A DNA stretch of 64,000 nucleotides from Isoetes taiwanensis (Eukaryota; Streptophyta; Lycopodiopsida; Isoetales; Isoetaceae), in the NCBI GenBank assembly GCA_021234155.1, contig JAJEKV010000100.1, forward strand, positions 3,510,116 to 3,574,115. Direction: 5' to 3'. Both the position numbers and the translations under genes were made by a program. The notes beneath the pieces are model-generated. The model did no database searches and had not been told where the DNA came from. It saw only the letters and a program-made list of their open reading frames with translations. This document shows positions 1 through 11,304 of this stretch, one piece after another (the first letter of the stretch is position 1; each line of letters opens with the position of its first letter).

Positions 1-2811
1 AATTCAAGGTAGTGGGTTAGAGAAAAGCTTGTGCATTGGCACATACCAAGTAAGTAAGTGTAATTTTATTGTCAATTGACTTGAATATCTTGTGACAACA
101 AAAAGAATATGGTATGAGCACTGCATCAACACCATGCTTGGCTATTTTATATTTACAGTGGTTGTTGCCATGCAGCCGCAGGCTAAAGAGATCATGATGA
201 AAAAAATACCATTCTTTGACAGGTAAAAAATCACTCACTTTATAGCCCTGTCTACCCGCTTACAACTCCCATGATACTTCCTCCAAGCTTGTATCAATGG
301 CATTTAATTATCTAACCTCATTTTCTTAATCTTTATATCTTTTGGCATGCTCTTCCAAAGTCGCTTTCACTCCTTTTGCATTTCATCTCTGCACTTCATA
401 TGCTTGGCATCTGTTTCAAACCCATTCTAAGTAATCTATATTAAATGCACGAATCATACCAACCAATGATAAAGATTGCACAATCGTACCCACCATTTTT
501 GTTGTTCCAGTTTTCGCACAGTCCTAGGCTATTATACTGCACAGTCTTGGCCCCTTTTTATTTATGTCTTTCTAAATTACAGAAAAAATGTGCCAAGTAG
601 CTAATATATGAATTCAACCAGCTCTTTGAGCGCTCCTAGTATCATCCTATTTGTTCTGCTCATTTGTCCAGTCATATAGTTCCAGGTCAGAATTCTATTT
701 GGCACACTTCTTATGCGGATACTATATGCTTCCCCTATATAATCTCCACTTTTATGTGCTTTTATCACTGGGCCAATAAAATGTATATTCAGCTTACCCC
801 TTATATTCATATAGCAAATAGGACAAAGGATAAAGCGCAAACAACACACTTTTGGCACTTGATCATATAAGTATAGGTTTTAATTTTTCAAAAATATCTC
901 GTTCCAAAATGCCATATATGACTGCCATCAACTCACGTGGAACACACATGCAATCACGTCTAGTCTATACTCTGATTAATGATCTTTGACCGATTCATGT
1001 TGCATATATATGTAATGAATATGTCTTCCTTCTCAAATCTCTTTACTGCAATAGAGATGGTTTTGTTCCATGGATGGCGTGCCATAAATGAATGATGATG
1101 GCAAGATGATCAATCTTCCAAACCCCAACCCTTATGCCTCTGCTTCATGGTTCATGTAGTCGACGATGTCTTCATACGTTTCAGCTCGCAATTTCTTTCA
1201 TTTGAGTCTATAGAAGTTCGATGTATTGGCCTTTATCTCGCATTGGCATAAACTGCAAATTGTTGTGTCAATTTTCCACCACATAGCATGATATTGAAAG
1301 CAAATTTAGGTCATTGCTACTTTCTGAAATCCTTACTCTACACAAATAGTATTGCAACATGGAGACGTTATACCTCGACTGGCTTGACCAAGCACCCACT
1401 TGGTTTTTAATGTTCATTTTTCACCACTTGTCCGCCCTTGTCACCAAAATGTACCAGTAGTGAACTTTTTTCTCCCACTTTTTGAGGTTTCAATTTGGAA
1501 ATTCTAGTCCAATTTTCTTACTAGGACAATTAGATGACTACTAAAAGGGTTATGTCTAATTCAGTCAATCGAGGTCATAGACTCTGATACTATTGTGACA
1601 CTCCTACGTCATATATGACAGCCAGTCGTATACTCTATAGAACCTCCCCTCTCCAATGGCCTAACCGTCAAAAGGGCCCCTCTTTAACTTGTACTTGGGA
1701 TGGCCAGGTAGACAAATAGATAGGTAGGTAAATAGATAGAGGTGTCTCGACCCATCTTTAGGGCACCTATAATAGAGGAAGCAAACTATAAGCAACCCCG
1801 TATGATGGCACTAGTCCATCCATAATATCACATAGCATCAACACATACTAAACTATGCATAACATGGCTTCTACTCTGGCGCAGACTCAACAGGAAGTTC
1901 GACTGATGGCTAGGGCCTTCAGATAACTGCATACAAGAATCATAATAATGGTATTGGCTGTTGACCACTCCATCTGCTTTCTTATGCATACTCTGCAGAT
2001 AGGTCGAAAAGCATTGGACCCTAGCAGTAGCCTGCTAGAGACGTGATCCCAAAGGGTCACACCAAAGCACATCTACTCTGGTCCAATGAGGTAGGATGGG
2101 GTAACATATCCCATCCAGTAGAATCATGCCAAGCGCTACCTTTTACAACCCCGTGGAACCCCGTCGACCACGACCCGACAGACTCCTTTGCACATGCAGC
2201 ATATAATTAGGAATTATTGGGACTAGCTAGGAGTATCATCTACATGGCTACTAAGTCTCTACCCCACCTTCTCTTCTACATAAGAGGTGTATCCATGATT
2301 AATCATCATCATATAACATCTATAACTTGAAGAAATAACATAGACTCAACTAACTCGCATCTAACTTATAGTTAGGGTTAATTGGTTAGGGTTCATGATC
2401 AAAACTGATGGTTCTGGAATGGCTTTCTTAGAGATAAAACATGCTAATCTATTCTTCTAAGTGAACTACCTACTCATGCACTCCAAATACCTGCTCCTTA
2501 GCTACTGACTCTAGCTCCTGGTGTCTCCATAGCTCGAGTGGTGTTTGGTGTAAATCCTCTCCACACCAACGTGCATGCGCTCCTAAGCTCGAGCTTGCAC
2601 ATGCTCCAATCAAAGATGATCCTCGAATCTAGGCGATGAGACATAGTCGGAGCCGGTTGACAGTAGAAGAGGGTGCAAATATGGACCCAGGTTAGGCTTT
2701 AAGCCTATATAGATTAGGATAGGTCCACGTGGCGCCAATTGGGTATCTCTACATGGCAAGGCCAGGAATTGAGCTCAAACAAGCCAGCTCTCTAACTGAT
2801 CAATGTATAGC
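1..2811. other. Intergenic, no gene recognised
   Basis: Only short, low-complexity frames are open here and none shows a domain or splice pattern I recognise. A short degenerate GATA/GGTA-type repeat lies near 1718-1740. I see no transposon ends. Confidence 0.5.
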
Positions 2812-3540
2812 CCAAACAATGTAGGAAAGAGAGAGGGCATCCTTAACAGACCCCGATACTAATATCAAATGGATGGTCTGTCTGCTGCAACTGGCTTGAG
2901 CATGTCTCATACAACTTGTACACCACATTCTATAGGTCTGCAGGGACCCCCAGCTGTTACAATCTTGCCCACACATTTTCACGAGGCACAGTGTCAAAGG
3001 CCTTTGCAACGTCCACAAAGCAGCAAAAAAGGTCTTAGCGATGGTTCCTGTTGTCCTCAATCAGGGCCCGCAGTATGAAGATGTGATCAATGGTTGAGTG
3101 CCGCAGCCTGAACCCTGCCTGTGTGAGGGTCCATACGTCTGCTACCTCTGCTTAGGCTGTCAGCTGCTGCTCGAGAATCCTGACTAGTAGTTTTACAAAA
3201 TACCGAATTGACCATGATTGTTTAATAATTGGTTGGGCATTGTGGGTTATCTGCCTTGTATATTGGGACAACTCTACTAATGGTCCGCTGCGGAGGGGGA
3301 ACCCTCCTGTAATGCCATGTTGAATATGGCTGTTAGTATAGGTACTATAGATGGTCCTGCCCACTTGAGGGGCTCTGTCTGCATACCATTTCCTAGCTTT
3401 AAGGAAAAGACGATACTGTCTGATCGCGTATGGACATAGAGCCGGATCTGTGACCAAGCGATGCCAACATTTGCATTCCTTCCACGCAGCATCAAACCAC
3501 TGGTTGTACGGGAAGGTGGCAGTCTCCAAAGTCTGTCTAA
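2812..3540 (-). mobile_element. LINE reverse-transcriptase fragment (decayed)
   Basis: Read on the minus strand, this stretch encodes pieces of a non-LTR retrotransposon reverse transcriptase. From its upstream end it shows a W-N-x-W-F-D-like segment typical of the region before the palm (about 3490-3529), then QAGFRLRHSTIDHIF (about 3080-3130), then the first catalytic block FVDVAKAFDTVPRENVWARL (about 2965-3025), then GVPADL and YKLYETCS, then FDISIGV and a GCPLS block (about 2815-2890). The aspartate of the KAFDTV block is present. In-frame stops fall in the ARL/QLG, ADL/NVV and GV/GCPL stretches and after NRNHR, so it is dead. Endonuclease and 3' end were not found, so this is an internal fragment. 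The AFDTVPR-type palm differs from the other two LINE reverse transcriptases in the window, so it is a different LINE family. Confidence 0.75.
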
Positions 3541-5165
3541 GGTGGCTTATTGCGGCAACAGCCTACCCATCTGTTGCTCTAGTATAGAGCACTGCAAAAT
3601 GCATGTCAAGTCATCTGTGAGCATTTCGGCATAAGTTCCTGCATGTTCATAATCCAATTGCAGCTGAGGCATGCTAGGAGGTGTTGTACAAGAGGTTGGA
3701 ACAATACTTTTGCCGCTAGAGTCTGCCACAGGTTCATCTGATGTGACTATAGAAAAAAATAGCTAAATACCTTAATACACTTTGGTAACTCTCAAACAAG
3801 GTTAGCTCCTTCATGAAGTCCATTACTCTAGCTTATTTGCCTTGCATAAGAGAAAATCAACCAAGATTGAAATATCATGTCATCAATTTCACGTACCTCA
3901 GAAAACCATTCGTCCAACCTCCTCTGAGGTCAAGTAACTTTATCCAAGAAGCCTTCCAATGCAATCCAAGAATATCACTCAGGCAATTCAAGAGCAACTC
4001 TTGGTGCAAGACTTAACTACCCATCTGAGAACTGCTTCCAGAATTGTTCCTTGAAATTTTATAGTTGTTTTTCTTCCAAAAATTTCCCTTCTTTCAACTC
4101 CTAGCTTCAGGAATCAAACTATATCAAAAAATATATAGTGCAGTCAATTCTGACCCATCACCACTCTTTCTGTGATATCTCCCACATACGGATAAATTTC
4201 GGCCTACACAGAACCAATCCGAAAATTTTTAGTTAAAAATTTTTTCAGGGAGAAAAAATCACTTAACAAGGATCTCTGATTATCAATATATGATGCTCCA
4301 AAATTTGGCCAGCAAAACTGCCCAAAAATTGCTCCTGTTGCCTCCTTCCAGAGACCCTCACAAAAAGTCTATGCTCTTTGCTTTTTTATGAGATTTTTAT
4401 AATTTTGACACATATTAAGTATGCATTATTGTATAATATCCCAAAATATATAATATACCATATGACTAAGGTACCGGGACGGTCACACATTCCAGCAGAA
4501 GGTAGAATAAGGTGAGCTTTGATAAGATCTGCCATGGCCATGGCGTAGATGGCAAAAGACAAATGTTTTTGGGCTCTGGTGAGGCCATTAGGATTTGAAG
4601 GTTCGATTCCTTCAGCCGATCTCCAATAGATTGATTGTTCCGAAGGAGTGGTAAGGCTGGGTTCACATGAACCATTATCTAACTTTGCCGACAGTCCACG
4701 AGGGTGAGATGTTCACATGTGTTCTATTTTTGTCAATGGTGGAAATGGTTTTGAAGGGGTTTTTGCAACCAGTTATTTCACCTTCACCAATATTAAGATG
4801 GAGGATGAGCAAACGCTTGTCTAGTCCCGATTTTCTTCACTGGTATCAGAGATGGAGGACGAACAAATGCTGGCTTTGATTGCAGGTGAGATTCTTGCAC
4901 ACATTAGATGAAGAAGACATGCTCTGTTCACTAGATTCTATAGAAGGTTACAAAGATTGAGGAGAGTTAGGTCTTTTCTCCAGTGTACACACATGTTGCC
5001 TTTGTTTTCAGGGAATGCAAGCATCCTATTGATGTCATAGCTTGTTCAAAGGCTTGATTGTAATTCATCTAGTTGGTATATTCATCCTAGATCTTTGCAT
5101 TTTTGGCATCACTGGATACATGAGGTGGACTTGGAGATGTAAATCAATACCCAAAATTATTTCGA
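3541..5165. other. Intergenic, upstream side of the Harbinger transposase
   Basis: No gene is supported. A GGTTCGATTCC string near 4599-4609 matches a tRNA B box, but no cloverleaf or matching A box was found around it. The last several hundred bases before 5166 could hold the decayed amino-terminal part of the transposase, because the first visible methionine lies inside the conserved region. Confidence 0.4.
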
Positions 5166-6116
5166 ATGGATGCAGCTTGCTTCTATGCATTATGTGACTG
5201 CGTAGCCCATTTGATACAAACAAATCCACCACAAGGATTGAGAAACATTCCTAACAGGTGGACTCCCTCTGCAAAACAGGTAGCAGTAGCTTTGAATAGG
5301 TATGCAACAGGTTCATCTTTATTGCAGTTGAGTACACAGTTTGGTGTTGGGAGGTCAACAGTTTTGAAGTATTATTTGAAGTTTGTAGAAGCTGTGATTC
5401 TCACGTTGGGAAGTTTAGTGGGATGGCCAGATAATTTAGAGGGAATAAAGTCAGGATTTGAAAGGTACAGATGTTTCCCAAACTGTATTGGAACTATTGA
5501 TGTTACACATCTCAAATTTCATCTTCCTGGGAATGCGGCAGCTCCAGACTACTATGATAAGGACAAGAATTATAGTATAGGAATGCAAGCTGTTGTATCC
5601 ATGGAAGGAAAATTTTTAGACGTGTCAGTGGGATTCCCGGGGAGTAACAACGATTTGAACATCTTGAGGATGTCTTCTTTGTAGCAAAGAGTGCAATGTG
5701 ATGAGCTATTTCAGGGTGCAACTGTTAAAAGAGGAGATTTTTACTTCCCAGAATACCTCTTGGGTGATGGAGGATACCAAGACTTGCCATGGATGGTGAT
5801 TCCTTTTCATGGAGAAAGAGAAAATTTACCAAATGAAAAGAAAAACTTCAATTTCTGGTTATGCTCTTGTAGGATGATGACTGAACGTGTTTTTGGGAAT
5901 TGGAAGATGAAATGGAGGTATTTCATGGATGTCATTGAGAAAGAGAATGTAGCACAGGTTTCTAGAGTCGCCTTTTCATTTGCATGTATTTACAATTTCC
6001 TTCTCGATAGAGGTTACTTAGTTATTCGGCCAATTGAAGGTGAAAGCATACAAAGCATTGGTAGACCCGTGCACGGGAGGCCATCATCGGACTCAGCCCA
6101 GGCTCTCAAACTTTGA
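5166..6116 (+). pseudogene. PIF/Harbinger-type DDE transposase, one in-frame stop
   Basis: This is a transposase of the PIF/Harbinger (DDE_Tnp_4) superfamily, which cuts and pastes DNA at terminal inverted repeats. Two consecutive open stretches in the same frame, 5166-5684 and 5691-6116, cover an amino-terminal helix-turn-helix (LLQLSTQFGVGRSTVLKYYL), the first catalytic Asp in GTIDVTHL, a GFPGSNNDLNI block, the second Asp in LLGDGGYQDLPWMV and the Glu in TERVFGNWKMKWR. One TAG (5682-5684) separates the halves; otherwise the frame is open to TTTGA at about 6115, so decay is slight. The family is usually somewhat longer at the amino end, so the beginning is probably missing or has lost its start. 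No terminal inverted repeats or 3-bp TTA/TAA duplication were identified. PIF elements carry a second Myb/SANT-like gene; the trihelix remnant 3 kb downstream could be that partner. Confidence 0.85.
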
Positions 6117-9068
6117 AATAATTTATGTATGTATTTGAATTCATTAGAGGAATGAAGAAAATGTCATGCTCGGCCTTGATACAGTCTTGATTTACCAAGC
6201 AGGCTTGATACAGTCATACTACTTGATTTCTGGTTCCATGAAACCACATTTGTTATCTGATGCTCTACTTGATTCTCTAGTTAATGTTGCAGTAAAGTAT
6301 GCAGATTGGATCGATAAGGCATTGATTATGCCAGATGTTTCATGGAGAAAGATAGGAGTTAACCCTAGAACTACTGTTAAAAGTATTGGAATGCAATAGA
6401 AGTGATAGCATGTGTAAAATAGAGGCAACCCTTCTTGTTTGATGAAGGGTTTCAATATGTTTTATTTCTGTTAATCCTTGAAAGATGTTTTGTGGGAATG
6501 GAAGCTTTGGAGAACTGCCTATCTTGTGTATTTATGCTTGGATGAATACAAAGAATTATAATGCATATCTGGTGGTGAAAACCAGGATAATCTGGACGAC
6601 AAGTAAAGAAAAGGGACAAGATGGAATTGGATATGTGAGACCCATAGCTATCTTGATTTCATGTTGCTACTTGAGATTTACCGTAGAAAAATCCTGCAGA
6701 TGTCAGGCAGTCAATCAAGCTTTTTTCATCTGACTAGCAACTACACAAACAAATGAACAAGTTAAAGGCTGAACAGAATGTATATAATATACTGTCATTG
6801 TAAAGTATGCCAGAATTAACTTCATATGGTCGTAATAACCGTGGAAATCAAACTCAAGGAGGAAATTGAAAAATTATTATCTTTTCTTGCAATTCTTAGT
6901 AATTTTGAAAACATACAATTCTAACTCGAATGAATGCCTGCAATTTTGCTTAATTTTATTGGGTCTACAAAGCCAATAATTTACAGGTGCAAATATACAT
7001 GGAACTGATTTTGGTCCTTTATGTGTTTTAAATATACTTTTCACATGGACAGCTTTAACATGAATGATGTTGCTCAATACTGATCTAACATTTCCAAGAC
7101 TCTAAACAAATGAAATACTCGGCAACTTTCTAATGGTTGCTTAAATACATTGTCCCAGCATGGTCTTTCTCTTCTAATGGTTGCTTAAATACATTGTCCC
7201 TTTCTCAGCCAAAGAAAGGTATGGAACACAAAGCTTCATGGAGGAGAAGATTAAGACTGCAATGCTTGCTAATTTTCAGTCCATAGTGAGTTTCTTAAGC
7301 AGATGGAAGCATGAACGCTTCGATATATAGCATCAGTGTAGTCGATATGATGAAGAGCCCTTGTCTAAAGTTGACTACCTCTGTCATAAATTTGACATGT
7401 TGCCATAGACGCTGAGAAGAGATGTCAGAAAGAAAGCACAAGCTGAAACGAAGAGTCAAGAAGTAGACAATGTGGCTTGAGGATGGCAGATGATCTTTTT
7501 AACCTGTCTATAGCAAATGATGGCATTGATTACATGTATTAAGCCAAGATGAGAACTAGTTTAAAGGGGAGAATTGGGACTGATCCAAGATAAGCTCATA
7601 CTCAGTTTAATTTAAAGTGGAGAGAGTAGATAAGCTAAAGTGTCAATGGTTAGTCTAGATAGTTAGCATGTATTGGATAAGCCAAATTGGTTTGTTAGAT
7701 TGTTAGGAAGAGACATTACAAGTCATGTGCCTCAATCTTCGTGCAACTCTCTTTCTGCTCTAGCACAATTATTTGGAAGCTAGAAAGGAAATAAAAGCAA
7801 CTCAAGGCAAAACAATGAGTGCCTGCACTTTGCAGCTCCTTCTGCTAAGTTAGTGGTATGTGCTTCACATTTTGTGAATGTTCATTCAGGCATCAATGGT
7901 TTTTTTTTTCTTGCTCATCTTTATGTAGTTGGTTATTGTTATTGATAATCTTGTTAACATACCTCCTATAAACTACAATAGCTGGCAGGAAACATGCAGC
8001 ATTTTAGTCGTCTTGAAAGAAGAATCAATGGTTCAACCAACGCATATATGGTATATTGCTTAACTTTATGCTGATGATGTGTCTTATTTGCATTTAGGAA
8101 TGTGTTTTACATATAAATAACATGCTATTTTTATGCTTCGGGTGTATTCTGAAATTATTGATGTACTTATTCAACTTGACCACTTGAAAAATGCAAAAGC
8201 TAGTACACCAAATGACTTTTCCTGGTACAAGAGGTTAGTGTATGCTATTTCCCAATGTAACAATTTATTACACTGTCCACACAGATCATATGTATCAGCC
8301 AGAAAGCAAAAATGGACGCAGGAAAGCTTATTAATGTTTACTAAAAGACCCACAGGTTCTATGAGACCAAATATATACGGTACTTAAAACCCTAAAAGGA
8401 GGGCATGAACTTAATCTGAGTTGTATTCGAGTCAAAATCAGTCTCAGGATATTTAGCATGGTGGGAGTGTCCTATCCACCACTAAAATATGGTGATGTTC
8501 TGGAAAGGCTCTTCTGTTCTGGAAGGTCTGTTTATGTTTTTCTGCTGCTGATTCCTTTATTTCTTGGATAATATATAAACTACCACAACAGCTAATAGAT
8601 AATCTGACCGACTTCAATAATAGAAGTCAACCATGAACTCTGTGCACAATCTGCAAAGCTGAACAAAATTATGAAGGCAGCCATGCATCATAGAGTTACA
8701 GTGGGCGATGGAATCTTCTAAGAAACAAAGCACTGTAGAAAATATAAGAAAAGCATAGAAAAGAAACTCGAAAAGCCCTAAACCTGTCTAACAAATATGA
8801 CAACATCTGAACTGGCCAGCATAACTAGAACATCGCAGTAAATTTGTGTCTGTCATCTGTCATTTGTTCTTATGCAGTAAATATAAGCATTCACAAAATG
8901 CTCCTGATACAAGTCAGAGAGCAAAAACTGAAATGTGTGTAGTGTTTAAGTTGTAATCCTTGTTGTACAACAGAACCATTCAATCCAAAAATCCAAGCAA
9001 ATTAACCAAAAATAAAATGCTAGTTTTTGTTGCATACGCAATGCCAGTTTCTAGAATCATTTCTGAAA
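6117..9068. other. Intergenic, no gene recognised
   Basis: No frame here has support beyond openness. A 29-bp direct repeat occurs at 7128-7156 and 7172-7200, separated by 15 bases, which is a small recent duplication. A frame at 8133-8387 was considered and set aside. Confidence 0.4.
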
Positions 9069-10154
9069 TCACTTCTTCAACGACTTGATGGCTTCAACGA
9101 GTATTTTTGCAACTTGGATCTCTACTTGGAGACTAGCATCGTGCATTTTTCTCATTGCTTCCATCTCGCTTTCTGAAATTTGTTTCAATGCTTCAACTTG
9201 AGATACCGAGATGAATTTTGAAGATTCTGAAATGGCTGTAGCCACACTCTGGGACGACGAGCTCACAGCTGCACACATGTCATCTAATGCATCTACTCTT
9301 CTCCTCTTGCATTTTCTTCCACTAGATTGTCTGTCCTGAGTGTTCTCCTTACTAATTGGTTGAAAATGAAATGTAAAACATGTAAAACATGTAAACAAGA
9401 GAAAATTATGTACCATGAATTGCAAAAGATTAATGCTGACCATGATTACTTTGAGTCTCATTTTCTAGCTGGTCGCATTGAGTCTCATTTTCTGGCTGAT
9501 TACTTTGAATCTCATCCTCTGGCTGATTGGTTTGTGGTTGAGTGTAATGTGAACCTGGAGGGAAGCTATAAACAGGCTGACTTCGTGGCGTAGATGCTGG
9601 CATGTTCTCGGTCAAGATATTTTGGGGATTGCAAGCTGCCAGCTCTGCATTGCATCAAACAATTGTTTTTCTCCCTGCGCTATGCTTCATTCATGTTCCA
9701 ATATGAAGAATGCCCTGATGGTATGTTATTCTCGTAGGAATTGATCTTCTTCCAGTCATTATGATATCTTTCCCAACATGATCTACATTGGGTGGACATG
9801 CGGGAAACGCCTACATGACGACAGTACCTATGCAACAACAAAGAAAAATCATTCAATATATGTAATGAACAAATCAATAATCAATTTTTAATGTTCTAAT
9901 TCTTAACCTACTACTGCTTCCCATCGTTGATTGCTGTTGCGGCTTCTTTGGAGGGGTGTTCCATGCCTCTGAATCATCCAATCTTGTTTCTTAGCATTGT
10001 TAAGAATTAAAAGTTCGTCCAATGTCCAAATTAGAGACTTGGACCCCAAACCTTTGCCCATTTCTCTCCATTGTTCAACTTGAATTGCTGAGGAAGAAGG
10101 CAGCCTTAGTGCTGTTCGATGGGCAGTTGGTGCTGACACCTTGTACAAAACCAA
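9069..10154 (-). pseudogene. Trihelix (MYB/SANT-like) DNA-binding protein gene, probably decayed
   Basis: On the minus strand, three blocks look like exons of a plant trihelix protein. Block 1 (about 9907-10090) reads SLIWTLDELLILNNAKKQDW, then NQRWEAVV. Block 2 (about 9680-9830) reads YCRHVGVSRMSTQCRSCWER, then YHNDWKKINSYENNIPSG and SSYWNM; together these supply the three spaced tryptophans and the C-x2-W helix of the domain. Block 3 (9069 to about 9347) is a basic patch (GRKCKRRRVD) followed by a helical tail (VEALKQISESEMEAMRKMHD) ending in SLKK-stop. A Gln/Asn/Pro-rich linker lies between blocks 2 and 3. The splice sites I can see do not keep phase between blocks, and a TAG interrupts block 2 just after NMNEA, so I call it a pseudogene. 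It could be a host transcription-factor gene or the accessory gene of the PIF/Harbinger element upstream. Confidence 0.6.
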
Positions 10155-11304
10155 ATTATATGCATTATGACATTTTTATATCATTATGTCATTTTGAAAG
10201 TGATGATGTCATCGTAGGAAAATCCCACATAATTTTGGGATACAACAGCCCTTCTATATAGACAGTTAACATTTTCTTTCCCTACCACAGCTAGGCCTGA
10301 GAATAGCAACAGATAGTATTTCCAGTGGATAGATCTTTTGCAAGCCCACCTTGTAAAATATTTTGCAAGCCTCTAGTATCGAGCCACATTTGGCATGATT
10401 AAGCATACAACCCGTTCTTTTTCAAATCCCTCTTTTGCTATTTGGAGATCAGACGATCTTTACATATTTAAAGATAATCAGATCCTAGCATTATATATGT
10501 TTAGCCCCTGGAGATGGCTTTTATTCAAAATAACATTCAAAATGATGGAAAAGGAAGAGAAGTCGTTGAAACCTAGATTCATCAGACATTGCTTCAAATA
10601 GCGAAGGCGCATTCCACAGTCCAGACTCCACTGGATTCCTTTCTAAAATTACAGGTGATGCACCTGAGATTACGGGTCATATTGCAGACGTGGCGGTTAT
10701 GAAGGCCGTGATACCATCATGTAAAATGGCAAACCTTTTACGCCACGTAGGACTCATGTCGTGCCAGATAGGATAATGGACCATCGTCCACCATTACGTT
10801 GTCCGATTTTTTATTGCATGTGAACGGGACGAAAAACCCAATTTCGTGTGTCGTCTGGGCAGGCCTGTCCGTGCGTTTTCAGCTAACGCTTTCCGGTGTG
10901 ACAATGCTTGCTGCTTCGTCTCCAGCTTTTCGACGATTGGCATGGTTTTTGGCAAAGCGTTGGTGCATACATATGGGTTTTGTTAATTTCATGTGCATCA
11001 TTGAAACTTTCGTGGGGTTCCCATGGAAGCATTATATCTTGTTTAACCTTGTAAACGACATCATCAACAGCAGCAATCACCAAAAGACATAATCTAAGCA
11101 ACAAGCAGTAACGAGCCATTTTGTGGCCCATCTTGTTGCAATGTTGTTTTGATGGCCATAAATTTAGTTGATTTATCACAGCTTTGGCAATGTACAAGGT
11201 CATCCAAATGACCTAACAAGCACCAATAATTTCTTGGTAGGAATACGCAAACTTCTTGTCCGTTATCAATTTCCAGAATTCGATGGAGTGTTATTGCTCA
11301 GAAG
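10155..11304. other. Intergenic, downstream of the CofD-like gene
   Basis: No gene is supported. This stretch lies beyond the 3' end of the minus-strand gene at 11305 and should contain its 3' untranslated region and polyadenylation site. A moderately GC-rich patch near 10800-11060 is open on both strands, but I cannot assign it. Confidence 0.4.

Noticed and set aside
4596-4620. tRNA gene suggested by GGTTCGATTCC
   Set aside because: No A box at a proper distance and no acceptor stem.
8133-8387. Frame with a faint dynein-heavy-chain look (PNDFSWYKR)
   Set aside because: A single short match with no neighbouring exons; could be chance.
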